This document shows positions 10,629 through 22,561 of a DNA stretch of 64,000 bases, one piece after another. A model generated the notes under the pieces. That model had not been told where the DNA came from. It made no database searches and saw only the letters and a program-made list of their open reading frames with translations. The stretch covers positions 3,782,501-3,846,500 of the forward strand of contig NC_057317.1 in assembly GCF_000687475.1 (NCBI RefSeq). The letters are read 5' to 3'. The first letter of the stretch is position 1; each line of letters begins with the position of its first letter. A program made the translations under genes and the position numbers. This DNA comes from Ustilaginoidea virens. Taxonomy: Eukaryota; Ascomycota; Sordariomycetes; Hypocreales; Clavicipitaceae.

Positions 10629-10967
10629 TGTTGGTTGCATCAAGGGGTACCCAGTTGTACGTAGGGTTGCGCGCGTGGTATCAAGTACCGTGAGGTCACC
10701 GGTCAAAGGTATGATTACTTCTTTAATTATGACTATCTAACTAAGAGGGAAGAAAGGAAGTAAAAGAGGAATTACACGATGTGGCCTTTTTGTGCGTGCC
10801 GTAGTCACGTGCATCGGCGCGGTCGGGCCGGGCTGCCCGCGTGCCCTACCGGGCTCAGGGGCACAGGGGCAAAAGGGGCAAAAGTGGCCACATCGTGCGC
10901 AACGGGTGTGCGCGGCACATCCGTCGCAATGTGCCCAATTGGGCACCTTGCGACAGCGATTCCGACA
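10629..10967 (+). repeat. LTR of a second retroelement, copy 1
   Basis: It begins TGTTGGTTGC and ends CGACA, giving TG...CA ends over about 339 bp. It contains a GC-rich core with an internal inverted repeat (ACGATGTGGCC and GGCCACATCGT). The same sequence recurs as a truncated direct copy at 10968-11262 and as an inverted copy at 12277-12582. Confidence 0.75.
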
Positions 10968-11262
10968 CGCGTGGTATTATGTACCGTAGGGTCACCGGTC
11001 AAAGGTATGGTTCTTCTTTAATTATGACTGACTAACTCAGAGGAAAGAAAGGAAGCAAAAGAGATATTACACGATGTGGCCTTTTTGTGCGTGCCGTAGT
11101 CACGTGCATCGGCGCGGTCGGGCCGGGCTGCCTGCGTGCCCTACCGGGCTCAGGGGCACAGGGGTAAAAGGGGCAAAAGTGGCCACATCGTGCCCAACGG
11201 GTGTGCGCGGCACATTCGTCGCAATGTGCCCAATTGGGCACCTTGCGACAGCGATTCCGACA
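10968..11262 (+). repeat. Tandem duplicate of the second LTR (295 bp)
   Basis: This is a near-identical copy of 10673-10967, directly abutting it and lacking the first 44 bp of the LTR. Both copies end in ATTCCGACA. The unit, about 295 bp, is duplicated head to tail and joined directly to gag coding sequence at 11263 without a primer-binding site or leader. Confidence 0.78.
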
Positions 11263-12276
11263 GGGAGGACTCTTATCCGTACCAAAATTGGAAACGCCAT
11301 CTCACTGGCCGACATGGAAGCTCGAGATAGAAGACGAAATAGGCATAGCAGGTTACGGGGATCTCCTCAACCGGAACGCTTCGCCCCCAGAACAACTAGC
11401 AGGAGAAACCGACGAAGCCCACGCCAATAAGGTCGAACTCTGGCAAGTCCGACAAGACAAGGTTGTATCAGGGATACGAAACAGGCTAGGTCTCCTACCC
11501 AGGACAATCACAAACCATAAGACAACTGCGAAAGAACTACTTGACCTGCTTAAACTTAAATATCAGCCGCAAGGTAACGCTGTCTTCCAAGAACTTGATG
11601 CGAAATACCAAGCCTTATCTCTCGCGACTAGCGAAGGCATTATGGATTTCGCAAGAAAACTCAGAGAAACTCGCGATAAAATTAAACAACTCCACAGTAC
11701 CTGTGACATCGGAGAACCTCACTTTATCAATAAATTCCTAACTGGGCTCGGTCCCAGCTTCCACTCTTTTCGAATAGTATTCTACCAGAACAATCCACTA
11801 TTCCCTAAGAAAAACAAAAACGGAACCGAGACTCCAGCTGTAACATTTGATACTGCCCTCTTCGCCGCCCAACAGGAAGAACTAGCTATAAAGCAACGTG
11901 ACACAGAGACGGCAATAATCGCAAAATACAATCCACCGCGCTATAATCAATCGAAATACTTCTGCACGTACTGTAAAATCAATGGACATACAGACAAACA
12001 ATGCTTTATCCTGCATCCCGAGCTTAAGCGAAAGCGAATAAAAACTAACGACTATAGAAGAAAACGTAGATTCACCCCACCATAAGAACAACCAGAAGAA
12101 TCTATAGATGCGGATACAGTCGCCGCTCTAGCCTTCCTAAACTCGACCTTTATAAGTATAGATGCAATTGCGCTCAAAGCATCTCTATCTAAGGCAGCAG
12201 AAACGCTCGCAAAAATACATATCCTCGACAGTGGCGCGTCCTCACATACGTTCTGCAGAAGCGATAATTTTACTAA
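11263..12276 (+). pseudogene. Copia-type gag-protease fragment
   Basis: From the LTR junction the frame reads a Copia-type Gag with the opening PSHWPTWKLEIE and a zinc knuckle CTYCKINGHTDKQC near residue 250 of the open frame. It stops at 12083-12085. After that stop the same frame resumes and reaches an aspartic protease start, DSGASSHTF, before being cut by the inverted LTR at 12277. Both ends are therefore missing: the start codon region has been replaced by LTR sequence, and everything after the protease active site is gone. The open frame technically begins inside the LTR at 11201, but that upstream part is not Gag. The gag could belong to a Copia family different from the intact Pol at 2975. 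Confidence 0.8.
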
Positions 12277-12582
12277 TGTCGGAATCGCCGTCGCAATTGC
12301 CCCCCTCAATTGGGCATTGCGACCGTTGCGCACGATGTGGCCCCGCTTTTCCCTGCGCCCTAATAGGGCGCACGGGCGGGCCGCCGAGCCGCACCGCTGC
12401 ACGTGACTGCGGCACGCGCATAAAAGGCCACATCATGTAATTCCTCCTTTTCCTTCCTTTTAGATAGAGATATATACAGTCATTAGCAAAGTAACAGAAT
12501 ACCTTTACTTAGTAACCACACGGTACCGGATACCACGCGCGCAACCCTACGTACAACTAGGTATACCGAGTTCCTATCAACA
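12277..12582 (-). repeat. Inverted copy of the second LTR
   Basis: This stretch is the reverse complement of the LTR at 10629-10967, starting TGTCGG and ending CAACA. It is more diverged than the two left copies. The 5-bp flanks (ACTAA and CAAAC) do not match, so it is not a clean solo insertion. Confidence 0.72.
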
Positions 12583-12959
12583 CAAACGATATATAATGCT
12601 GGGGCACCTAATAGAAGGATAAAATAACGAGGTTTGTTGTGTTATTTACGCAATTGCTACCATCTCAGGAAGCTTGCAGAGAAAACGCTATATTGAAGAA
12701 GGTTGACCAGCATTGACTAGTCAATACTTGCTGCACCAGCTATTTATAGTGGGCACAGGGGTAGCCCTAAGGGGCTACTGTTCCCTCGGTTACATGTGCC
12801 ACATCCTAGCCGAACATTCCCGACAATTACACGAATCCACCGATATCCCCGGCAACACTAAGAGATGCATCGCCGCCTTGGACAATAGGAAGCTACACTC
12901 TCGTCCACGCTTTGTCATGACCGCATCGCGAGCGCACGCGCTTCGCCTGGTCACCAGCC
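12583..12959. other. Gap between retroelement debris and the HET gene
   Basis: No convincing gene is seen. A 91-codon frame at 12713-12988 overlaps the HET start and shows no recognisable domain. The HET promoter must lie here, which places it directly against repeat sequence. Confidence 0.4.
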
Positions 12960-15032
12960 ATGTCCGAGTCGGCGTCTCCTTCTCCTAGTCCTAGTCCCTC
13001 TCCTCCGCCAGTTAGAGAACGACAGCGGGACCGCCCCAGAGAGCAGGATAGAGATCGTGACCGTGACCGCGACCGCGACCGCGATCGGGCGAGAAACCGC
13101 GATGCTTCGGTGCAGAGCAAACGCCTCAGCATCACCGAGAGACTTCGCGGCACCTTTATCCAGGCTCGCAAGGAGACATCGGCCGCCGTGCAGCGGCGCG
13201 CATCAGCCTCCTCTTCAGCTGCCAAACAGTCTCCCTTGCCGCGTATTCGAGAATGGCTCGACACCTGCACCGCTGAGCATGGCCTTCACTGCACCAGTGG
13301 CGACGGGCCCGATGCCGCGACATGGCGCCCACTCCGTCTCATCGACTGTGTTGACCGCCTCTTGGTTCGCGCAAAGCCCACCGACGGCTACACCGCCCTC
13401 AGCTACGTCTGGGGCTCGTCAAATCCCCGACAGGGCGGTCCCCAAGATCATGCGCAGCTCTTGACGACAAACATCGATGCGTATCAGCTGAGTCTGCCGG
13501 ACAAGCATGTCCCGCAGACTATCCTCGACGCCATGTGGCTATCTAAAAAACTCGGCATACGACACATGTGGGTGGATAGGCTTTGCATCCTTCAAGATGA
13601 TGAGCAAGACAAGGCGGAGCACGTCGACAACGTGGCATTTGTCTTTGCCAATGCCTCCTTGACCATTGTTGCCGCGTATGGAGATGCTCATACGGGTATC
13701 CTTCCGCTGGACCCGCGCCGGCCCGCTCGCACCCCGAAGCAAGCAAGCACGGATCACGCCGACCAGCTCCTGTCGTCCACGTGGATGACGAGAGGTTGGA
13801 CTCTCCAGGAGCTGACCTATTCGCGCCGCGGGGTATTCTTCTTCGAGGACACATTGACGTGGCAATGTCATTGCGACGTGTGGCAGTGCAGTACCACGAG
13901 CGTGGTGAAGATGCTTCGGGGGAAAAAGCCAGCTTGCACACGTCGTCTGGCAGAGGCTGCACTGGCGTTTCAGCACGCTCCGTGGCCCGACTTGGACGAA
14001 TATGCCCGTCTGGTCATGGACTACAGCGCGAGACGGGTGACGACGGTAGACGACACGCTCAGGGCCTTTGCCGGCATAACCAACGTCTTGTCCCGCGTTT
14101 TTCCAGGAGGGTTTGCCTATGGCCTGCCGCTCATGTTCATTGACGCCGCCCTGCTGTGGAGGCCCCAGGCGACTGTCCGAAGGCGAGCGCTCTCGCGACC
14201 GCCGTTTCTCCCTTCGTGGTCGTGGATGGGGTGGTGGTTCGATGGAATCCCCGTCGACCTTACCTTGTGGAGAGCGGCTGCTGACTACGTGGAGGAGGCG
14301 CAGCCTGCCAGCCGCGGTCAGGAATCCAAACGGTTTCAACCTACCCACCCATTCAGGATCAAGGCCACGTGCACCTGGAGTCTCTCTGACCGGGCCAACA
14401 GCATGCCCATCAAGAACAACGGACTCGAGTGGCGCGAGTTTCGTTCACGCCGAGCGTCGAGCCTCGCGATGCCCCCGGGCTGGTCCAAGTCCGGAGCTCA
14501 TTTCAGGCACGACAGCGACGACGACACCTGGTTCAAGTATCCGGTACCTGTCCGAGGTGCCCCCGTAAATGGGGCATACGAGTCGCGTGCAACCGAGCTC
14601 ACAATGCCCGGTCCGTTGCTCTTCTTCAAAACGACGGCAGGGTACTTTGACGTCGATTACGCCATCTCCATGGTCCCCAAGGACAAAGCCAACCCCCCCA
14701 TTGCCGTGGGCAACATCTGGGGCAGGTCGAACCGGTGGATCGGCGAGTTCAGAGCTCATGACGGCTGGCTGGGCATCCAATCGTCCAACTATGACGGCGG
14801 CGAAAAGCTGGAGTTTATTGCCATCTCCAGTGCGATGGAGCGCAAGGGGTCGTACGTCTACCCGATGGACAGGTTCGCGGAGAACATGGATGAGGATGGC
14901 GTAGTCCATTTCGTCAACGTCTTGTGGATTGAGCGAATTTCCGGCGTGGCGTATAGGAGAGGGATTGGGCATATCCTGCAGAAGGCGTGGAACGCCCATG
15001 CGAGAGATGAGGTGGACGTTTATCTTGGATAA
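12960..15032 (+). CDS. HET-domain (heterokaryon incompatibility) protein
   Basis: A single-exon, 690-residue protein. The N-terminus is low complexity: a Ser/Pro run followed by an Arg-Asp dipeptide repeat at about residues 30-48. The HET domain (PF06985 type) follows, with its three conserved blocks visible: YTALSYVWG at about 144-152, MWVDRLCI at about 200-207 and RGWTLQE at about 277-283. HET domains act in nonself recognition and programmed cell death after hyphal fusion; many fungi carry dozens of paralogues, so the specific role is unknown. The C-terminal half shows no known domain. The start is the first ATG after the repeat gap and precedes the low-complexity region. The gene borders a retroelement nest, a common setting for fast-evolving HET genes. 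Confidence 0.9.
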   Translation: MSESASPSPSPSPSPPPVRERQRDRPREQDRDRDRDRDRDRDRARNRDASVQSKRLSITERLRGTFIQARKETSAAVQRRASASSSAAKQSPLPRIREWLDTCTAEHGLHCTSGDGPDAATWRPLRLIDCVDRLLVRAKPTDGYTALSYVWGSSNPRQGGPQDHAQLLTTNIDAYQLSLPDKHVPQTILDAMWLSKKLGIRHMWVDRLCILQDDEQDKAEHVDNVAFVFANASLTIVAAYGDAHTGILPLDPRRPARTPKQASTDHADQLLSSTWMTRGWTLQELTYSRRGVFFFEDTLTWQCHCDVWQCSTTSVVKMLRGKKPACTRRLAEAALAFQHAPWPDLDEYARLVMDYSARRVTTVDDTLRAFAGITNVLSRVFPGGFAYGLPLMFIDAALLWRPQATVRRRALSRPPFLPSWSWMGWWFDGIPVDLTLWRAAADYVEEAQPASRGQESKRFQPTHPFRIKATCTWSLSDRANSMPIKNNGLEWREFRSRRASSLAMPPGWSKSGAHFRHDSDDDTWFKYPVPVRGAPVNGAYESRATELTMPGPLLFFKTTAGYFDVDYAISMVPKDKANPPIAVGNIWGRSNRWIGEFRAHDGWLGIQSSNYDGGEKLEFIAISSAMERKGSYVYPMDRFAENMDEDGVVHFVNVLWIERISGVAYRRGIGHILQKAWNAHARDEVDVYLG

Positions 15033-18000
15033 GAAAACGCGACGACGGCATTCGCATCACTTGCAATTTCCCTGTTCTTTCATTCATCTGTTTTTTTTTT
15101 TTTTTTTTGCCATTCTATTTGGGAGCAAAGCGCGGTTGCGTGTGAGATGAGCTTGGATTTACTGTCTGTGCCTTCTGAAATTGTCTACTGTATATCCTGT
15201 ACTTTTACTGGTTTGTGTCGTTTTCCTTATTTTTCCCGCTTCCTTTTCTTCTTTCCTCCCTTCCCTTTTTTTTTTTTTTTCTTTGCCTTGCCTGTTCTTT
15301 TTTGGTTTCGGTGTCGAATCAAAGATAGGGGAGTCTACGGAGTGCGAAGTACCGCGTACAAATGAATAAACAAACAAACAGACTAAGCGCCATCATTTTC
15401 CAAGCCACGAGCGGGACTCGAGGATGGCAATTATATTCCGTTCTTTTCCGATACGAAGCCGGACCAGGGCCAGTCTAACGCCGCTCTGTGTGACCTTGGG
15501 GGCTGAGAAGCAGCCCAGCCCCTTTGCTGGCGGGAAGTCATATTGGGCGCTCAATTCACGTCCCTGGCAAAATGGAGGCAAGCCAAAAAAGAAAAAGAAA
15601 AGAAAAGAAAAGAAAAGAAAAGAAAAGAAAAAAAAGACGGAAATTGTGGGGCTTTCCAGATATGTGCGCACGCTTTGCCATCAGTAAACTGAAAGAAGAA
15701 TACCGTTACGCGACTCTTGCTCAAAAAGCATTGATGTCTTTGACATACTGGCTTGTCTACTCCGTACAGATGGCTGAATCCCTACTCGGTCAATGTTTAC
15801 GCCCGGAACGTCGTCGTCACGCCTTGTGCTACGGGGGGGGGGGGGGGGGGTAAGGGGGATAATAGTGAGCGGTGAGGGCTTGAACCAAGCAAGCTACTTG
15901 ACGCTCTTGTCATGTCTGCTATGGGCATGAAGCGGACAAAGTCAGATTGAGCACTTGCAGTCATAAGCCGTGAGTTTGGTTGCCCAAGAGTCAGGGACTC
16001 GAACATGGGAATGCACATACTGTAGTCAATGCCTTCCTCCTGAGTCCTGATGAGTCTTGCAAGCAAAGACCAGGCAGGCAGTACGTGCCCCAGTACGGAC
16101 TACCAGACCCGCTGTACGCGGTCAGCCAGGGAAATTTGGTGGTGTCAATCTGGTGAGGTGGGGTGGGGGCGCAATGCCCCGGCTCCAAGGTACCAGACCT
16201 TAGGTACCTACATGTACCTAGGTATCTACATGTAGCTTACCAGTCTGCTACTGCAGTTCCTTTGCTGTAAAAGGTCCATTCCCTAGCAGGAAATGGTTCA
16301 CGTAAATAAAAAAAATAAAAAAAAAAAGAAGAAATGAAAAAAAAAATGCCATATTTTATTTGATTCGCTCCCTGATAGTATGATCCAAGAACCCACACTC
16401 CCTGCTGCTGAATCTCGGGGTTCTGGGCCCCGTCTCAGGGACGGCTCGCCTGATTTCTTCCAGAGTACCTACCTAAGGTACCTGGTAGGCACGTCATGCA
16501 TTGACCGAAGGTACCAGACCTTGCTAATGGTAATAGCATGGCCACTGCTCTTGGGGGCGCGCAACTCGGTGCCATCAAATGTCTTGGTTAGGCGGGGCTG
16601 GGGCCACATGGGCTGACTCCCGAGTCCACGCCAATGGTGGGTGGGTGGACTGGACTGGCGGGTGTGGCAGGCAAGCGTAATGCGGCTTTTGCTGATTAAG
16701 GCAACAACCCTCTGATCAACCATGTTGGCATGCATGTTACTGCTCATCTCATTTGTCTTGCTGCCCCCCTCGATGCGGTCCGCACAATTTGCCACGTCCC
16801 TTGTTCATGTCAAATAAGCATCTCCTTAGGTTTGAACTTTGGGGGGGGAGCCAGGGGCGGGGGGCGGCAGTTTGTCCTACCCCGAACTTTTGAAGCCTCG
16901 TCCAATCCACCCACAACTCGAGTTGCTTGGCATGGGGTCATCTAGACCCTGCAGACTCCGGAGTCCGGAGTATTGTGAGAAGCCGGGGGTGGAGGGGGAG
17001 AGGGGGCGAGGGGCCCGGGGGGAGAGAAAAAGAAGGACGGGAAGTATTTATTTAGGCTTTTTTGCTTCGACCTTTGGAGGTACTCCGTACAGGGAACTAG
17101 GGATACGGCGCGGATGGATCCCATCATCCCGGGATACGCATGCCAAAGGTGCATAAAAAGTGTTTGATTCTACCAGGCAGAGGCGAATAGCGCCGCCGTA
17201 TATATTGCTCTACGCAGTATGCTACATACCGAGGTACCTGGTAGAAACCCATGGAAACCTTAGGTGCCTACATCAAATAGAGCTTTGGCCAATAAAAAGG
17301 CTGACTCTAGGTAGGTATGTACGGAGTATGTGACGCGTCACTCTATCTCATGGAATTACGCCCTCAAGGGAAGGAACTACGCAGAGATCATTCCTGACCA
17401 GTGCTTACCAGACAGGAAAGAAGCAATCTGGCCAACGGACAAAATAATGCGCTGACAGCAGCGCCACAAACTGCCAGCGGCAGCCTGTTTTCGTGTTCTA
17501 ATCATTGAGTGGATCATTGAGCTTCGCCAGCCCCGTCTTTCATTTCTGCATCGGGTGCGTTGGAGCTGCGACGGTACCAGAGGGCCAAGCTGGCACACTG
17601 AGGATCAAGTTGTTAATTGATAAGCATATATGGTTCCCCTTGTCTCAAGCGTCCATCCTATCCTGGTTTACTTTGATTGCCAGCAGCGCTAGGTCCTCTC
17701 CTCTCCGTACCTACCTGGTACCTCCTAACCTGAGTTATGGGCCGAGTACGTGCGACACCAGGGCCTTCGGTCACTTGATGCAGTTTTGGGGGGGGAAAAC
17801 AACGAAACATAAGCTACCTCCTAAGGTAAGGTCGGAAAGGAAAAGAATACTCCGTAGATATTTTATCCCCCAGCAGATTCTCGCAAATCGCAGGACCGCC
17901 TTTTCAAATGATGACATCATCGTGGTTTTCATTGGCCCCTCGCCTGCAATAAGTCGACAGAATGTCTTGAAATGCCAAGACTTGGCTGTACCACCAGGCT

Positions 18001-18748
18001 GGCTTGCTCCCAGCGGTCAACCGCAACTCTCATCAGTCATTGCTGTCACATGCGACCAGACTTTATGTAGTGTCGTGGCCAGAATGCCCAGGGTCCTTGC
18101 TCTCCATCACATCAAGCCTTGTCACCTCCGCAGTCTGGACTCTGGACTCTCAACCCATTGTCGGTCCTGAAACGAAGCAGTTGTTGACCTTGGGATGCCT
18201 CGGTTTCACAGCCTGGACCTCTCTTTCCGGGCAGGATCCATCTCGCCCATTCTACCGCTACGTACTCGGCGCCACCAGCAAAACACTCGTCAAAACTCGA
18301 GAGTCGGTTACAGGCACCGAGGCGCACAAGTCAATTCACCTCAACTCACCTTGGGCTGGCAACTCTGGCCAGGTCATCCATCACTGGTGTGCTCCAGTCC
18401 AGCTACACACATACCTAGGAACGCCCGCCCCGTCTACCTGAGGTATGGAGGCTTGCTGCCGCCCGCATACGGAGCACAGTATGGAGCAAACGGTACTGGA
18501 GCAGAAGAGAACAGCGTTGCTGTGAGCAGCTGTAATCAGCTGTGAGCAGCTGTTAGCCGCAGGTGTGGGAGACATCCATCTTCCTACAGGAGCCTGGCTC
18601 CTTGCCGGCTGCTACTTTGTATATATAGAGCCTGGCCGTCAGTGTTTTTCCCCCCCGAGACAGCCTTTCGGCCTCAGCTGCTCGTCGAGAAAATCATGTC
18701 GCACGCCTGAGACAAGTTGCTCAATCCCGCTCCATCTGGTTTATCACT
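15033..18748. other. Gene-poor gap with homopolymers and short dispersed motifs
   Basis: Small frames here (up to 221 codons at 17505-18170) lack recognisable domains and codon-like composition. The gap contains a poly-T run at about 15091-15108, an AAAAG array near 15590-15630, an 18-base G run at 15833-15850, TAGGTACC-like words near 16190-16230, 16470-16515 and 17230-17250, and four exact copies of the TACGGAGTA motif (15758, 17081, 17320, 17848). A TATATATAG word near 18620 is a possible core promoter for the catalase gene. Confidence 0.5.
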
Positions 18749-21352
18749 ATGGTGCAAGCTTCGTGTGCCCTGATGGCACTGGCCATCGCTGGGTTTGCTA
18801 TTGCTCAATGTCCTCTTGCAGACCCAGGACGGCTAGCATCAAGAGCCGAGGGCCAAGCAGACTCGTCACGGGCTCACCTAGAGCCTTATGAAGTTGATGA
18901 CAGTCACGGATACCTGACGTCCGATGTCGGCGGCCCGATTGAGGATCAGAACAGCTTGAAGGCTGGAGAGCGAGGTCCCACGCTCCTCGAGGACTTCATC
19001 TTCCGGCAAAAGATCACTCATTTTGACCACGAGCGAGTAAGTCATGACGCTAATCAAAACAATCAGACCGTGTGCATTTAAAAAAAAAAAAGGCGAAAAT
19101 CGACGGCAAGGCTTGCTCGCTAACCTCGTCCCTCAACGCGGTTAGGTTCCCGAACGGGCTGTTCATGCCCGCGGGGCCGGTGCGCATGGCACCTTCACTA
19201 GCTACGGCGACTATAGCAACGTGACTGCGGCTTCTTTCCTGGGCGCAAAGGGTAAGAAGACGCCAGTCTTTGTTCGCTTCTCTACCGTTGCCGGCTCCCG
19301 TGGAAGCGCCGATACGGCACGGGATGTTCACGGATTCGCCACCAGACTGTAAGTTGCCGAGAGAGGCTTTGCAGGCTCGCATCCTACCCTCCTTGTTGCA
19401 ACAAGAACTGACTGGAGAAAATTATGTGGACAAAAAAAAAAAAATAAAAGTTACACAGACGAGGGAAACTTTGACATTGTGGGAAACAACATCCCCGTTT
19501 TCTTCATTCAAGATGCCATCCAGTTCCCTGATCTCATCCACTCTGTGAAACCACGGTCCGACAACGAAATCCCTCAAGCAGCGACGGCCCACGACTCTGC
19601 ATGGGACTTTTTCTCACAGGAGACATCGACGCTGCACACGTTGTTCTGGGCCATGGCTGGTTATGGGATTCCTCGAAGTTTCCGTCACATGGTGCGTAAA
19701 AGCACTCTTTTCACGCCGGCTGGTAAGAAAACCGCGTTGGTTATGTAAGCTGACATGAGACATGCAGGATGGCTTTGGTGTACACACCTACCGAATGGTG
19801 AACCACAATGGAGAATCCAAACTGGTCAAGTGGCATTGGAAAACGAAACAGGGCAAGGCGAGTTTGGTTTGGGACGAAGCTCAGCACATTGCTGGCAAGA
19901 ATGCCGATTTCCATCGACAGGACCTGTACGATGCCATCGAGTCTGGCAACTATCCCGAGTGGGAACTCAACGTTCAGATCATCAACGAGGACCAAGCTCT
20001 CGCATTCGGCTTTGACGTCCTCGATCCTACCAAGATTATTCCCCAGGAGTACGCTCCTCTGTTTCCCCTCGGCGTAATGAGACTAGACGCCAATCCCACC
20101 AACTTCTTTGCCGAGACTGAGCAGGTCATGGTACGTGACTGAATGCTTCCATCGAAGCAAGCCTCTAGAGTGCGTTCTGAAAGACTCTAACCGCTGCGCC
20201 GCAGTTTCAACCTGGCCACATTGTCCGAGGAATTGACTTCACTGAGGATCCCTTATTGCAAGGCCGCATTTTTTCTTACCTTGATACCCAGCTGAACCGA
20301 CACGGTGGTCCCAACTTTGAACAGCTCCCCATCAACAGGCCCGTCGTTCCTATCCACAACAACAACCGTGACGGCGCAGGCCAGAATTTCATCCACAAGA
20401 ACACTGCTCCCTGTAGGTCCTTCCTTTCCTGAAGCGTGCGCGACGCATTATTTGCCGAGAACAACCACCCGCCTAAAACCCCGCGACTAACAACAGCGCG
20501 CCAGACTCTCCCAACAGCTTGAACAAGGGTTTCCCAAAGCAAGCCAACCAGACCACCGGCAAAGGATTTTTCACGGCTCCCGGACGTCCAGTCACTGGGG
20601 CGCTTGGGAGACGCCGCAGCAAGACCTTTGCTGACCATTGGAGTCAGCCTCGACTGTTCTACAACTCCATCAAGCCCATTGAGCAGCAGTTCCTTATCAA
20701 CGCCATCCAATTCGAGACTAGCCATCTCAGCAAGGCCGTACAGCAGAATGTGCTCACGCAACTCAACAAGATAAGCCACGACATTGCCGTGCGCGTTGGC
20801 AGAGCTCTGGGTCTGGAAGCCCCCGCTGCCGACACTGCGTACTACCACGACAACAAAACCGATGGCCTTTCCATCTTTGGTGAGGAGTTACCGACAATTG
20901 CCACACTGGTCGTTGGCGTCTTGACCTCGACCCATTCAAGCAGCTCTCTGGCCCAAGCGGAGTCACTCAAAAATGAGTTTAAATCCAGCAACGTCACCGT
21001 CGTTACTGTCGGCGAAACTCTTGCCGAGGGCATCGACCAGACGTACTCTGCTGCCGACGCCGTTGCATTCGACGGCATCGTTGTCACCGACGGAGCAGAG
21101 AAGCTCATCAACGGGAAAAAGTCTACTCTCTACCCACCTGGTCGCCCTGCTCAAATTGTGAGAGATGGTTACAACTGGGGAAAGCCTCTGGGCTTCCTAG
21201 GAAATGCCGCCAACGTGATTCAGGCTGCTGGCGCCCACAAAGGCTCGGGGATATACGCGCAGAAGAACCCAGGTGATCTCGTGCGAGACTTTAAAAAGGG
21301 CCTTGCTACGTTCAAATTCACCGACCGCTTTGCATTGGACGGGCAGGAATGA
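18749..21352 (+). CDS. Secreted large-subunit catalase
   Basis: Six exons give 716 residues: 18749-19036, 19146-19348, 19451-19691, 19768-20130, 20205-20412 and 20505-21352. All introns are GT-AG and the phases agree. The enzyme dismutates hydrogen peroxide. The protein starts with a signal peptide ending near AIAQC, so it should be secreted or wall-associated. The catalytic His is in [10 protein letters not shown] (His103), the distal Asn in GNNIPVFF (about 176-177), and the haem-ligand Tyr in RIFSYLDTQ (Tyr390). The C-terminal part, from about residue 560, is the GATase1/DJ-1-like domain typical of large catalases. Length and order match Aspergillus CatB and Neurospora Cat-3 types. Intron 2 has a run of A directly before its acceptor instead of pyrimidines. 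Confidence 0.95.
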
Positions 21353-21755
21353 CGGAAAATTCTAGGGGCTATTTTCGGTGAATCGGTAGTCCAAAGTTTG
21401 CCTCCTTCACGTCTATTCCTTTCCTGCTTGTGTCGTTGTCTCCATGCTTTACTTGGTGATGTTGTTTGTATTCGTTTGCAACACCCATCCTCTAGCCAGT
21501 ATCTATCTACACGTGGCTGGCGGTCCAACTGTGTATTTTTTTTTTTTTTTAATTTTTCATATATACAGTTTAGTTCTACTAATGGTTGACGCTGGCGCCG
21601 GGGGCCCACAGTGGTAAATTCGTCGCCGGGACTGATGAAAACCATGGCAACCCATCAATGGTTAACCTGACAACACTCGTCATTTCACCCCACCCCCCTC
21701 GGTCTCCCAGTTAAATCAGGTCCCTGCCAATCTGCAACCGCATTTCACCGCAAAA
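21353..21755. other. Intergenic region between catalase and parvulin genes
   Basis: It contains a poly-T run at about 21536-21551. No gene is seen; it should hold the catalase 3' end and the parvulin promoter. Confidence 0.5.
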
Positions 21756-22561
21756 ATGGGCAAGAACGACAAAAAGGCCGCCGAGAAACCCATCGCCAAA
21801 GCCAAGGGCGGTACGGACAAGGACTCTGGCAGCAGCAAGGTCAAGGGAGCCCAGGCCATCAACGTCCGCCACATACTTGTGAGTTAAGCAGCCAGGGAAC
21901 TGTTCCGACGTGGGCCCACCTTTTACCTGCCTCATCCATCATCACCCGTGGTCATCCCTTTGCTGGGATACCTGAGCAAAAGGGGTCGCGGTGCTGTCAT
22001 CGTAAATGTCCCAACTGCTCGCACCGATTTGGCCAGCTTTGGGCACCCGCCCCCTTTCGCACACAGTCGCAAAACTCATGCCCCGAGACCCTCGTTCTGA
22101 CAGCAGCGCGGGAGAAAGTGCGGGAAACATGCCAAAAAGGAAGAGGCTCTGGCAAAGATCAAGGACGGGCTGAAGTTTGACGAGGTGGCGCGCAATTACT
22201 CCGAAGACAAGGCACGACAAGGTTTGGCAAAGGGGCCGCGCCCTTGTTCCCCTCTCCTCCCTCTGCAGGGCTTGGAGGGCATCACTTGCGCTAATGCGTC
22301 TTTGTTTTTTTTTCTCTCGTCTTGCAGGCGGCGCGCTGGGGTGGAAGAGCAAAGGCAGTCTGGATCCCAGATTCGAAGAGGTTGCATTCACCCTGGAACC
22401 CAGCACAACAAGTAGTCCGAAACTGGGGGAAGCAAAGACCGAGTTCGGCTATCACATCATCATGGTCGGTTGAGATCTTTTTTCTTGTGTGTGTTTCTTG
22501 GCGGCCGGTTCCGTTGCTGACGTTTTCGCATCTCGTCGCGTAGATCGAAGGGCGGAAGTAA
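21756..22561 (+). CDS. Parvulin-type peptidyl-prolyl cis-trans isomerase, Pin4 (Par14) class
   Basis: Four exons give 126 residues: 21756-21878, 22119-22221, 22328-22464 and 22544-22561. The N-terminus is Lys-rich, followed by one rotamase domain with VRHIL, the Lys/Glu-rich helix [37 protein letters not shown] and FGYHIIM-IEGRK at the end. A basic N-terminus, no WW domain and about 130 residues fit the PIN4/Par14 class, linked to nuclear and ribosome-biogenesis roles, rather than Ess1/Pin1. The third intron has a weak donor (GTCGGT), and the last exon is only 18 nt. The exon 2 acceptor at 22118 was chosen because it gives HIL-CGKH as in relatives. Confidence 0.9.

Noticed and set aside
17505..18170. 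221-codon plus-strand frame upstream of the catalase
   Set aside because: No domain, mixed composition and interrupted by dispersed motifs; taken as chance.
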